A stretch of 64,000 nucleotides of DNA from Parapedobacter sp. SGR-10 (lineage in GTDB: Bacteria; Bacteroidota; Bacteroidia; Sphingobacteriales; Sphingobacteriaceae). The position numbers and the translations under genes are program-made. The notes under the pieces were generated by a model, which made no database searches, was not told where the DNA came from, and saw nothing but the letters and a program-made list of their open reading frames with translations. The DNA lies in contig NZ_JAAJTJ010000002.1 in NCBI RefSeq assembly GCF_011030405.1, positions 310,001-374,000 of the forward strand. The letters are read 5' to 3'. Shown piece after piece: positions 15,998-23,406 of the stretch; position 1 is the stretch's first letter; every line of letters begins with the position of its first letter.

Positions 15998-16630
15998 ATG
16001 AGCTTTACAGGTAAAAATTTTCCAAACATTACAGTTGATGCTATCGATTATCTAGGCGATTACATCTCTATCAACATTTTTGAAAAAGCAAGACAAGAAA
16101 ATAAAAAAGTCCTTTTGTTCTGGTATCCAAAAGATTTCACTTTTGTGTGCCCAACAGAATTGCATGCATTCCAGGAAGCTGCTGCTGAATTTGCTGCGCG
16201 CAACACGATTGTGATCGGCGCTTCGTGCGATTCAAACGAAGTACACTTTGCTTGGTTGAATACTGCAAAAGACAATGGTGGTATCGAAGGTGTAGAATAT
16301 CCTATCATTGCAGATACAAACCGTAATCTTTCTAGTGTATTGGGTATTTTAGAAATGAAAGAGGTAGAGCATCCTGAATATGGTACATTGGTAGAAGGTT
16401 CGGCTGTGTCTTACCGTGCTACTTATTTGATCGATGAGACCGGTAAAGTATTCCACGAATCTGTCAATGATATGCCGCTTGGCCGTAACGTTAAAGAATA
16501 TTTGCGTTTGATCGATGCGTACACACACGTTCAGAAACATGGTGAAGTGTGCCCGGCTAACTGGGAAGAAGGTAAAGAAGCTATGAACGCTACGCGTGAG
16601 GGTGTTGCTTCTTACCTATCAATGAATTAA
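15998..16630 (+). CDS. Peroxiredoxin (AhpC/TSA family, 2-Cys)
   Basis: This 210-aa typical 2-Cys peroxiredoxin reduces hydrogen peroxide and organic hydroperoxides in the cytoplasm. The peroxidatic centre is V-C51-P-T-E-L, and the resolving cysteine is C185 in G-E-V-C-P-A-N-W, near the C-terminus as expected. The ATG at 15,998 is chosen because it begins M-S-F-T-G-K-N-F-P, the family start, and follows a good promoter; an in-frame upstream TTG would add 19 residues unlike the family. The next gene is a thioredoxin-like protein, the probable electron donor. This is the first chromosomal gene after the ICE. Confidence 0.93.
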   Translation: MSFTGKNFPNITVDAIDYLGDYISINIFEKARQENKKVLLFWYPKDFTFVCPTELHAFQEAAAEFAARNTIVIGASCDSNEVHFAWLNTAKDNGGIEGVEYPIIADTNRNLSSVLGILEMKEVEHPEYGTLVEGSAVSYRATYLIDETGKVFHESVNDMPLGRNVKEYLRLIDAYTHVQKHGEVCPANWEEGKEAMNATREGVASYLSMN

Positions 16631-16640
16631 TTAGTTTTCA

Positions 16641-16686
16641 AGTTTAGGGTTTAGGTTCAATAGTGTAGTACCTTAAACCCTAAACT
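16641..16686. repeat. Inverted repeat between peroxiredoxin and thioredoxin genes
   Basis: Arms agtttagggtttaggt (16,641-16,656) and its near-complement (16,670-16,686, one bulged A) enclose a 13-nt loop. There is no T-run after it, so it is more likely a processing or partial-attenuation hairpin than a full terminator. Confidence 0.6.
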
Positions 16687-16709
16687 AAAAGAATCTTAAA
16701 CTAAGAATC

Positions 16710-17024
16710 ATGCTACAAGAATTAGAAAACGATACATTACAGAAATTGGTTGCTGAAAACGAAACCGTCATGGTTCAATATGCAGCTTCATGGTGTGGCA
16801 ATTGCCGTATCATGAAACCTAAATTCAAAAAATTGGCTGGCGAAAATGAGAATGTCAAATTTGTAATTGTGGATGCGGAGAAATTTCCGGAATCAAGAAA
16901 GCTTGCCAATGTGAACAATTTGCCTACTTTTGCCGCCTTTAAAAATGGAGAGCTGGTCAATCAGGTTCAAACAAACAAAATAGAAGGATTAGTCGATTTA
17001 TTGAATGAAGTTACCCATAATTAA
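16710..17024 (+). CDS. Thioredoxin-family protein
   Basis: This 104-aa cytoplasmic thioredoxin-fold protein has active site W28-C29-G30-N31-C32-R and the cis-proline loop N-N-L-P-T-F. The CGNC centre differs from the standard CGPC and is common in Bacteroidetes thioredoxins next to peroxiredoxin genes. It probably recycles the upstream peroxiredoxin. The gene overlaps the following small gene by 20 bp. Confidence 0.88.
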   Translation: MLQELENDTLQKLVAENETVMVQYAASWCGNCRIMKPKFKKLAGENENVKFVIVDAEKFPESRKLANVNNLPTFAAFKNGELVNQVQTNKIEGLVDLLNEVTHN

Positions 17025-17265
17025 GCATCTTACGGACTTTATCGAGCAGAATGATGCCGATTTTGTTCTGGAAGCTATCGAGACATTGGAGGCCTTGACC
17101 GAAGTACCTTCCCTCAAAGACGAAGAGCTGGATGTAATCGGTGAGCTTATATCCAATATGTATGGAGCCATTGAGGTGGATAAACTCATCAAGGAGGGGA
17201 CACCCAAAAAAGAGGCGCTGAATGTTTTTATGAAACGTGTTTTGGGTTCTATAGATAAAGGATAA
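17005..17265 (+). CDS. Small acidic protein (DUF6952-like)
   Basis: This 86-aa all-helical acidic protein (M-K-L-P-I-I-K-H-L, E-L-I-S-N-M-Y-G-A, and G-T-P-K-K-E-A-L near the end) matches my memory of the Bacteroidetes family DUF6952, found regularly behind thioredoxin genes. The ATG lies inside the thioredoxin gene, 20 bp before its stop, so translation is likely coupled. No catalytic residues are evident. By context it may be an adaptor or regulator in the peroxide-defence unit; this is inferred. Confidence 0.78.
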   Translation: MKLPIIKHLTDFIEQNDADFVLEAIETLEALTEVPSLKDEELDVIGELISNMYGAIEVDKLIKEGTPKKEALNVFMKRVLGSIDKG

Positions 17266-17292
17266 TAAAACTTATATTGTCAAGGCAAAGTA

Positions 17293-17345
17293 TTTCCACA
17301 AACACAGAATTGTTAACAATCCTGTGTTTGTGGAAATCTTTTTTT
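17293..17345 (+). terminator. Strong rho-independent terminator of the redox operon
   Basis: Fifteen-bp perfect arms (17,293-17,307 and 17,322-17,336) flank a further palindrome attgttaacaat, and a T7 run follows at 17,339-17,345. Confidence 0.92.
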
Positions 17346-17376
17346 ATACACCCTTCGTGATTCTATCTTTTTATTT

Positions 17377-17384
17377 TAACTTTA
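17377..17384 (+). promoter_or_regulatory. Candidate -7 element for a small RNA
   Basis: TAACTTTA (17,377-17,384) is one mismatch from TAnnTTTG and lies 19 bp after TTCG, a weak -33. A start near 17,391 is expected. There is no coding frame between it and the terminator at 17,487-17,517. Confidence 0.35.
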
Positions 17385-17390
17385 CTCATG

Positions 17391-17517
17391 GGTTGTTAGG
17401 TTGTAAAAATGCTCATAGCATTCCTGCTTTGCCATACTGATTGCGCACTGCTTTAAGACTCAAAAAGATTTTTAATTGTTGGAAGAAGAGCTGTTGCTTG
17501 TGACAGCTCTTTTTTTG
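17391..17517 (+). ncRNA. Candidate small RNA, about 127 nt
   Basis: This noncoding stretch is bounded by a promoter-like element and by its own terminator (arms agagctgt 17,487-17,494 and acagctct 17,503-17,510, then T7). It follows an independent strong terminator, so the second terminator needs its own transcript. Inside is a small hairpin (aatgc/gcatt, 17,408-17,422). Length and isolation are compatible with a housekeeping RNA such as a Bacteroidetes 6S-type RNA, but I could not match it to a known family. Confidence 0.42.
17487..17517 (+). terminator. Rho-independent terminator before the PIG-L gene
   Basis: Eight-bp stem agagctgt/acagctct, 8-nt loop and a run of seven T. No protein gene lies between it and the preceding terminator, pointing to a short transcript that ends here. 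Confidence 0.85.
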
Positions 17518-17526
17518 TGTTGATTT

Positions 17527-17556
17527 TTGTGCAATCCACCTATTTGTGTATTTTTA
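17527..17556 (+). promoter_or_regulatory. Candidate promoter of the PIG-L operon
   Basis: TTG (17,527-17,529), a 19-bp spacer and TATTTTTA (17,549-17,556) approximate the Bacteroidetes pattern. The ATG at 17,561 lies only 4 bp further, so the transcript would be leaderless or nearly so. Confidence 0.42.
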
Positions 17557-17560
17557 GGGC

Positions 17561-19993
17561 ATGTCAAAGCTATATCTGTTTCTTCTCTTTATTATTTGCC
17601 TATTTTTCAAGGATCTGTCGGGTCAGCAACAACAATGGGATGCCGGGGATATCAAGGTTCATCTTGACAAGCTCAACACATTGGGCACAGTCTTGTATTT
17701 TGCGGCACATCCAGACGACGAGAATACCCGACTGATAGCATGGCTGGCGCAAGAAAAAAAATACAGGACAAGTTATTTGTCCTTGACGAGGGGTGAAGGG
17801 GGGCAGAATCTTATCGGTACGGATTTGGGTGTGAACTTGGGATTGATACGTACGCATGAATTGCTGGCGGCCAGACGAATCGATAAAGGGGAGCAGTTTT
17901 TCTCTTCGGCGTACGACTTTGGGTTTTCGAAGACACATCAAGAGACTTTTACGTTTTGGGACAAGGAGAAAGTACTCGCAGAGTCTGTGTATATCATCCG
18001 TAAATTCCGACCCGATGTGATCATTACCCGCTTCCCTCCGGATAAGAGGGGTGGTCATGGTCATCACCAGGCTTCGGCGATCTTGGCCCATGAGGCTTTT
18101 TTGGCGGCAGCCGATCCGAATAAATTTCCCGAACAACTGCAAGAGGTACAGCCTTGGAAGGCAACCCGTCTGGTCTGGAATACAGCCAATTTTGGAGGAA
18201 TGAACAATACTTCTGACGATCAACTCAAAATAGATATCGGTGCGTATAATCCCTTATTGGGACAGTCGTATGGGGAAATTGCAGCACACAGCCGATCACA
18301 GCACAAGTCGCAAGGTTTTGGTGCGGCATCCACACGAGGTCAGCAGATCGAATACTTCGAGCATGTGGCAGGCAAGGAAGCCAGATCAACGTTGATGGAT
18401 GATGTCAATACATCTTGGAATAGAATTGCCGGGACGGATAAAGTCCAAGCGCTTGTCCAAAAGGTCAATCAAGAGTTTGACGCGAATCATCCGGGAAGAA
18501 TTGTTTCGGATCTATTTGCTTTGCGTACAGAGATCCAAAGGATTCCAGACGAGTATTGGAGAGCACAAAAAAATAAGGAAGTGGAGGATTTGATAGTGGC
18601 GTGTGCAGGACTATGGATAGAGGCTACTGTGAATCAACCCCAAGTGGCCATTGCCCATCAGTTTCCGGTGCATATAGAGGCAATCGTACGAAATCCGAAT
18701 AATACGGTGGAAATACTGCTTGTGAATGGTCTTCCTCAGCGAGTTTTTTTGTCCGAAAATAAACTTTGGAGAGGCGAGATAACGAGTACATGGAATAAAA
18801 CGACGCAGCCTTATTGGCTTATTAACTCCTTTTCCGGTGGAAACTATACTATTGATTTGGAGGACTGTGGCTATCCGATAAACAAAGAAAAACCACGCCT
18901 GCAGATAGCGTTAAAGGTAGGGAACGATACGCTCCTGCTCAATCGGGATATACAGTTTAAGTCAGTGGATCCGGTAAGGGGTGAGATCCATCAAGATTTG
19001 GCCGTTGTACCACAGCTTACTGTCACTTGTAAAGAAAGCAGTATTCTTTTTACCGATAATGAAGAAAAGCAAGTTGAAGTCAGCTTTACAAATAACGATC
19101 CAAAGGAAAAAAAGTACAGTGTAAAAATAGACCATCCAACAGGCTGGCTAGCCAGTGACCAAATTGTTGAACTTGATTTTTCGGAGAGCAACATCCTAAC
19201 GAAACATTTGTCTATCAGGCCAAATGGACAAAAACCGGAAAGAGGGCAACTGACGTTCTCGCGGAATAATGAGCTTTTGAAGTCTGTCAAAACGATAAGC
19301 TATGACCATATACCCGTACTTACAGGATTTCCGTCGGCCGGAGTACAGCTACAGTATGTAGACTTGGTCAACCCTATCAAGAGAGTGGGCTATATCAACG
19401 GTGCGGGAGATTTGATCCCGCAATCCCTAAATAATATCGGTATTGAAGTAAGTACGTTGAGCAATAATCAGATTGAAGCAGGATATCTCAAACAGTTTGA
19501 TGCTGTTGTAGTAGGTGTTCGCTATTTTAATGTCAGCGAGCGGAGTGGAGCCTCCCTTGCTCAACTATTGAAATATGTGGAACAAGGTGGTGTCGTATTG
19601 ATGCAGTATAATGTCAATACAAGACTACAGACAGCACATTTGGGACCTTATCCTTTTCAGCTCTCACGAGACCGTGTGACGGAGGAAGATGCCAAAGTTG
19701 ATTTTGATCAGAACGATCCTGTATTTAGCTATCCGAACAAAATCACATCGGCAGATTTTGATGATTGGGTACAGGAGAGGGGGCTATATTTTGCGACAAA
19801 CATAGATACGAAATACAGAACTCCGATACGTATGCACGATAAGGACGAGGCGACAAGCAGTGGTTCTTTGCTGATCACAAAGTATGGTAAAGGCAAATTT
19901 GTCTACACATCGCTGTCGTTTTTCAGACAATTGCCTGCCGGAATACCCGGAGCTTATAGATTATTTGTAAATTTGCTCACAATAGAGAAGTAA
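17561..19993 (+). CDS. Secreted PIG-L family deacetylase
   Basis: This 810-aa protein has a signal peptide (residues 1-21, ending L-S-G-Q) and a PIG-L/LmbE deacetylase domain at about 38-260. The zinc site is visible as A-H50-P-D-D-E54 and R-G-G-H166-G-H-H169. The family removes N-acetyl groups from GlcNAc-type sugars and related conjugates. The remaining ~550 residues hold beta-rich regions and a C-terminal Rossmann-like, glutamine-amidotransferase-like part (V-G-V-R-Y-F-N-V-S-E-R-S-G). It begins an apparent operon with two tiny membrane proteins and a sodium:solute symporter (16-bp gap, then overlaps), so it probably processes an acetylated compound that the symporter imports. Substrate unknown. 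Confidence 0.88.
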   Translation: MSKLYLFLLFIICLFFKDLSGQQQQWDAGDIKVHLDKLNTLGTVLYFAAHPDDENTRLIAWLAQEKKYRTSYLSLTRGEGGQNLIGTDLGVNLGLIRTHELLAARRIDKGEQFFSSAYDFGFSKTHQETFTFWDKEKVLAESVYIIRKFRPDVIITRFPPDKRGGHGHHQASAILAHEAFLAAADPNKFPEQLQEVQPWKATRLVWNTANFGGMNNTSDDQLKIDIGAYNPLLGQSYGEIAAHSRSQHKSQGFGAASTRGQQIEYFEHVAGKEARSTLMDDVNTSWNRIAGTDKVQALVQKVNQEFDANHPGRIVSDLFALRTEIQRIPDEYWRAQKNKEVEDLIVACAGLWIEATVNQPQVAIAHQFPVHIEAIVRNPNNTVEILLVNGLPQRVFLSENKLWRGEITSTWNKTTQPYWLINSFSGGNYTIDLEDCGYPINKEKPRLQIALKVGNDTLLLNRDIQFKSVDPVRGEIHQDLAVVPQLTVTCKESSILFTDNEEKQVEVSFTNNDPKEKKYSVKIDHPTGWLASDQIVELDFSESNILTKHLSIRPNGQKPERGQLTFSRNNELLKSVKTISYDHIPVLTGFPSAGVQLQYVDLVNPIKRVGYINGAGDLIPQSLNNIGIEVSTLSNNQIEAGYLKQFDAVVVGVRYFNVSERSGASLAQLLKYVEQGGVVLMQYNVNTRLQTAHLGPYPFQLSRDRVTEEDAKVDFDQNDPVFSYPNKITSADFDDWVQERGLYFATNIDTKYRTPIRMHDKDEATSSGSLLITKYGKGKFVYTSLSFFRQLPAGIPGAYRLFVNLLTIEK

Positions 19994-20009
19994 AAATATA
20001 TCTTATCAC

Positions 20010-20207
20010 ATGGAAAATCAAGTAAACGACACTCAACCCTTGAACGTAAAAGGTTTAATCTTATTAATAGGCACAGTCTTGGGAGCGTTGATCGCTTTTG
20101 CAGTCTGTGGTTCTTTCCTTAGTATCATCGGAGGCCTGATCGGTGGTGCATTATTTGCCGTATTCTTCAATGCCTTCTTACTACCTCAAAAAACGCATGA
20201 TAGATAA
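20010..20207 (+). CDS. Small glycine-zipper membrane protein
   Basis: This 65-aa protein has two hydrophobic stretches (about 15-33 and 36-56) separated by few residues, with G-G-L-I-G-G-A spacing typical of tightly packed membrane helices. Family not recognised. It starts 16 bp after the PIG-L gene and its end overlaps by 11 bp the 41-aa ORF that in turn overlaps the symporter, so it is probably co-translated with them. It could be an accessory subunit of the transporter. Confidence 0.65.
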   Translation: MENQVNDTQPLNVKGLILLIGTVLGALIAFAVCGSFLSIIGGLIGGALFAVFFNAFLLPQKTHDR

Positions 20208-20322
20208 CAAAGGTTTGCCCCCATTTATCCGTAGCTGGCGACAATTCTATATATGGGTTGTGGTGTGGCTACTGGTGTGCATCCTTCTCATGTATCTGTT
20301 CACGCTTTATTATTCTTCATGA
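20197..20322 (+). CDS. 41-aa single-pass membrane protein coupled to the symporter
   Basis: The frame opens M-I-D-N-K-G-L-P-P-F and has a soluble N-terminus with R-S-W-R-Q-F-Y, then one transmembrane helix (about 18-40). Its TGA overlaps the ATG of the symporter in ATGA, the classic sign of translational coupling, and its start lies inside the preceding 65-aa gene. The R-S-W-x-Q-x-Y plus one-helix layout recalls small partner subunits of sodium:solute symporters (compare DUF4212), though it is far shorter. It is easily missed by standard gene callers. Confidence 0.68.
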   Translation: MIDNKGLPPFIRSWRQFYIWVVVWLLVCILLMYLFTLYYSS

Positions 20323-22019
20323 GTACTATTGATTGGATAGTACTCTTTGCAACATTGCTCTGTATCGTCCTCTATGGATTGTACAAGAGTAAAAATATCC
20401 GTAATATAGATGGTTATCTCCTTGGTAACCGTTCTTTGCCTTGGTATACTGTCGGTCTTTCTGTGATGGCTACGCAGGCCAGTGCGATTACCTTTTTGTC
20501 GGCTCCGGGATTGGCATATTCTTCGGGAATGAGCTTTGTCCAATTTTATTTTGGACTCCCCCTTGCGATGATTGTGCTTTGTATTACGTTTATCCCTATT
20601 TTCCATAGACTCAGGGTGTTCACGGCTTATGAGTTCTTGGAAAAACGTTTTGATGTGAAAACGCGTGCACTGACGGCTTTCCTGTTCTTGGTACAGCGTG
20701 GTATCTCTACGGGTATCACGATCTTTGCGCCTTCTATTATCCTGTCGACTATCCTGCATATTGATGTGACCTATACGACGCTGGCCATCGGAAGTCTCGT
20801 GGTGCTCTATACCGCCTATGGCGGTACCAAGGCTGTGTCGTATACACAATTGTTGCAAATGGGGATTATCTTTGGGGGACTGTTGGCCGCGGGAGTTATG
20901 GTCATCCATTTGTTGCCGGACAATATCGGTTTTCAGGAGGCGCTGCATATTGCCGGAAAGTCGGGAAAAACGAATGCAATTGATTTTACATTGGATCTCA
21001 ACAATCAGTACACGGTTTGGACAGGGTTGATCGGGGGATTTTTTTTGCAGTTGTCCTATTTCGGAACAGATCAAAGCCAGGTAGGGCGATACTTAACGGG
21101 TTCCTCTATTCGCGATAGTCGTATTGGATTGTTGATGAATGGATTGTTGAAGGTGCCTATGCAATTTTGCATATTGCTGATTGGTATTCTGGTTTTTGCG
21201 TATTACCAATATCATACTCCTCCTTTGTTCTTCAATCCAGTGGAGACCCAAAAATTGGAGCAAAGTGGATACAATGAGGCTTATCAACAGATTCTTCAAA
21301 AACAGACAGCGCTTAGCAATGAAAAGCAAGTCGTTATAAACGACCTCACGAATAGCCTTGCTGTCAAAGACCAACACCGAATAGATCGAGACCGCGAGCA
21401 GCTTGCCCGATTGAACGAACAGGCGAATGGGCTGCGTGGCGAAGTCATTGCATTGATCAAGGAAAACAATCCGGAGGCAGATACCAACGACAACAACTAC
21501 ATTTTTCTATCCTTTGTGACATCCACTTTTCCGATTGGTTTTATCGGTTTGTTGGTGGCGATCATCATGTTGGCATCGATGGGAGCAACTGCTAGTGCGA
21601 TCAATTCGCTGGCCTCTACAACCGTCATTGATATATACAAGCGATTCGTCAACAAACAGGCGTCTGAAAAAAACTACTTGCTTGCCTCAAGGATCTGTAC
21701 CTTGGGATGGGGGATATTTACCATTGTGATCGCGCTATACGCCAATAAATTAGGTAATCTTTTGGAGGCGGTCAATATTTTGGGATCTTTGTTCTACGGG
21801 ACGATATTGGGTATATTCCTCGTTGCATTTTATGTCAGACATGTAAAGGGAAGGGCCGTTTTTTGGGGAGCTGTGCTTTCTGAAATCCTGGTGGTCTGGA
21901 TATGGACCTTAGATGTCGTTGCTTTCCTGTGGCTCAACCTTATCGGCTGCGTATTGGTTGTCGTGCTGAGTATGATTTTACAGCGATCATTGCCTGCTAA
22001 GCATTTGGCAAATGAATAA
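20319..22019 (+). CDS. Sodium:solute symporter with cytoplasmic/periplasmic insertion
   Basis: This 566-aa protein of the SSS family (PF00474-type) has the early signature G-N-R-S-L-P-W-Y and A-T-Q-A-S-A-I-T-F-L in the first helices, and M-L-A-S-M-G-A-T-A-S-A near residue 420. It imports an organic solute with Na+. The ATG at 20,319 is chosen over an upstream in-frame ATG because M-S-T-I-D-W matches the family start and it forms ATGA overlap with the 41-aa gene. Unusual is a hydrophilic, Gln/Glu/Lys-rich coiled-coil insertion at about 305-395 between two membrane helices. It ends the PIG-L operon. Confidence 0.9.
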   Translation: MSTIDWIVLFATLLCIVLYGLYKSKNIRNIDGYLLGNRSLPWYTVGLSVMATQASAITFLSAPGLAYSSGMSFVQFYFGLPLAMIVLCITFIPIFHRLRVFTAYEFLEKRFDVKTRALTAFLFLVQRGISTGITIFAPSIILSTILHIDVTYTTLAIGSLVVLYTAYGGTKAVSYTQLLQMGIIFGGLLAAGVMVIHLLPDNIGFQEALHIAGKSGKTNAIDFTLDLNNQYTVWTGLIGGFFLQLSYFGTDQSQVGRYLTGSSIRDSRIGLLMNGLLKVPMQFCILLIGILVFAYYQYHTPPLFFNPVETQKLEQSGYNEAYQQILQKQTALSNEKQVVINDLTNSLAVKDQHRIDRDREQLARLNEQANGLRGEVIALIKENNPEADTNDNNYIFLSFVTSTFPIGFIGLLVAIIMLASMGATASAINSLASTTVIDIYKRFVNKQASEKNYLLASRICTLGWGIFTIVIALYANKLGNLLEAVNILGSLFYGTILGIFLVAFYVRHVKGRAVFWGAVLSEILVVWIWTLDVVAFLWLNLIGCVLVVVLSMILQRSLPAKHLANE

Positions 22020-22046
22020 GCTTGCCGCCTGTGCCTACCCTTCATA

Positions 22047-22067
22047 AGCACACGCGGCACGTGTGCT
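22047..22067. terminator. Hairpin between convergent symporter and PL6 genes
   Basis: Arms agcacacg (22,047-22,054) and cgtgtgct (22,060-22,067) with a 5-nt loop. It overlaps the stop codon of the minus-strand PL6 gene and lies 27 bp after the symporter stop, so it may act on both strands; no clear T-tract. Confidence 0.5.
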
Positions 22068-23406
22068 ATCTTACCATAAACCTCTTTTGTTCTAAATTTT
22101 TCCAATCGGGTCCGATTTTCATTTCTTTCTCCAACCAAAAGGCAGGTCGATCGGTATAAAGCCCATTTTTATTTGCCTTTAATATCTTTTCGAGCTTCAC
22201 AAATCCATTTTCTACTTTAGAGGCATTTGTTTTGTTGTCATGTATGCTTAGGCCTATTGGTTCGGCTTCGTACTTGATGACTGTAGCAACACTCTGGAGA
22301 ATATTGTTCTTTATAGTAGGATTCTTGGGGACAACGGTACGGGTCATATTGGCTCCTGCACCGATGACAAGCCCTTCGGTACATTCTACCACGATATTGT
22401 TTATGACTTGGGCATCCTGCACCTGAAAATATTCGTGCAATTCAGGATTCTCTACTGCGTTCATGAGAGACAAGGCGGAACGCAGTGATTTACCTTTTAG
22501 TTTGTGCAAATAATTGTTTTCTACAAGTTGCCTCTCGCCAATGATACGTATCCCACCGGTATTAGCTTTATCATTGCCAATAAAAAAATTGTTGCGGATG
22601 ATGTTGTCGTTGCCGTGACGGAGTGTGAGTGTGCCATCACATTCGAAAAAGAGGTTGTCTTCGACGATGTTGTGGCAGGATTTGACCGAAATGATCTCCA
22701 TTTCACCGTCACAACTATCAAAAATATTGTTTTTGACAAGTGTACTGGAGGTATGCATGGACCATTGGCTAGTACCGATGCGTATCGTTTCGCCTCCATT
22801 TTTTCCCAATTCCGGACGAGGGCCAAAATAGTTTTTGATAATGTTGTGGTGGTTGGGGGTTTCATTCAGCCATACGACGAGTGTCGTACCTGAATGTGTT
22901 TTTCCCGTAAATTCACAATTCTCCACGGTATTGTGCGAACCATGTAAAGAGACCCATTTGTAATCCAGGTCTTTGTCTTGGGGATTGTAGTCCAATATGG
23001 CCGAATTTGTCAAGGTACAATAGGAAGATCTTTTCGAAAAAGTAATGACATCCCGACCGTCCGAAAAACCGTTTTTGAAGATAAAGCCATCGGCGACGAT
23101 ATATGTTCCGTCGATAGTTAGGTTAGAATTTTTGGAAAAGCTTGTTTTTTTTGGATCGGCTATACGGATCACGATGGGTTGCTGTGCTGTGCCCGCACCT
23201 TTCAGTGTGATTTTACTGTTTTCCCATACATTCCCTATGAGGTAGACTGTATCGCCCGGACGAAGTTTTAAGGCATGGAGTTCCTCTACATTTTTTACTT
23301 CGGTCCTTGGTGTAGTATCTGGCTGGGGAATAACCTTTTTGGCAGAACAATTGCTGTAGAGCAAGACCGCGAATAGTAGTGTGAAAGTGAGTTTATAAAA
23401 GTTCAT
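22066..23406 (-). CDS. PL6 family alginate lyase, single-domain lipoprotein
   Basis: This 446-aa right-handed beta-helix lyase is predicted to cut alginate by beta-elimination. A lipoprotein signal ends at C20 (L-L-Y-S-N-C20). The conserved G-K-N-G-G-E-T-I-R-I block lies at 201-210, and the catalytic pair is K242 in I-I-S-V-K-S and R263 in L-R-H-G-N, with the 21-residue spacing known for the PL6 pair (Lys221/Arg242 in AlyGC). It overlaps the upstream, two-domain PL6 gene by 14 bp, so both are co-translated. Probably surface or periplasmic. PL6 also includes chondroitinase B, but the alginate gene context favours alginate. Confidence 0.88.
   Translation of the reverse strand: MNFYKLTFTLLFAVLLYSNCSAKKVIPQPDTTPRTEVKNVEELHALKLRPGDTVYLIGNVWENSKITLKGAGTAQQPIVIRIADPKKTSFSKNSNLTIDGTYIVADGFIFKNGFSDGRDVITFSKRSSYCTLTNSAILDYNPQDKDLDYKWVSLHGSHNTVENCEFTGKTHSGTTLVVWLNETPNHHNIIKNYFGPRPELGKNGGETIRIGTSQWSMHTSSTLVKNNIFDSCDGEMEIISVKSCHNIVEDNLFFECDGTLTLRHGNDNIIRNNFFIGNDKANTGGIRIIGERQLVENNYLHKLKGKSLRSALSLMNAVENPELHEYFQVQDAQVINNIVVECTEGLVIGAGANMTRTVVPKNPTIKNNILQSVATVIKYEAEPIGLSIHDNKTNASKVENGFVKLEKILKANKNGLYTDRPAFWLEKEMKIGPDWKNLEQKRFMVR

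Noticed and set aside
16641..16686. Full rho-independent terminator after the peroxiredoxin gene
   Set aside because: No T-run follows the hairpin and the thioredoxin gene has no clear promoter of its own.
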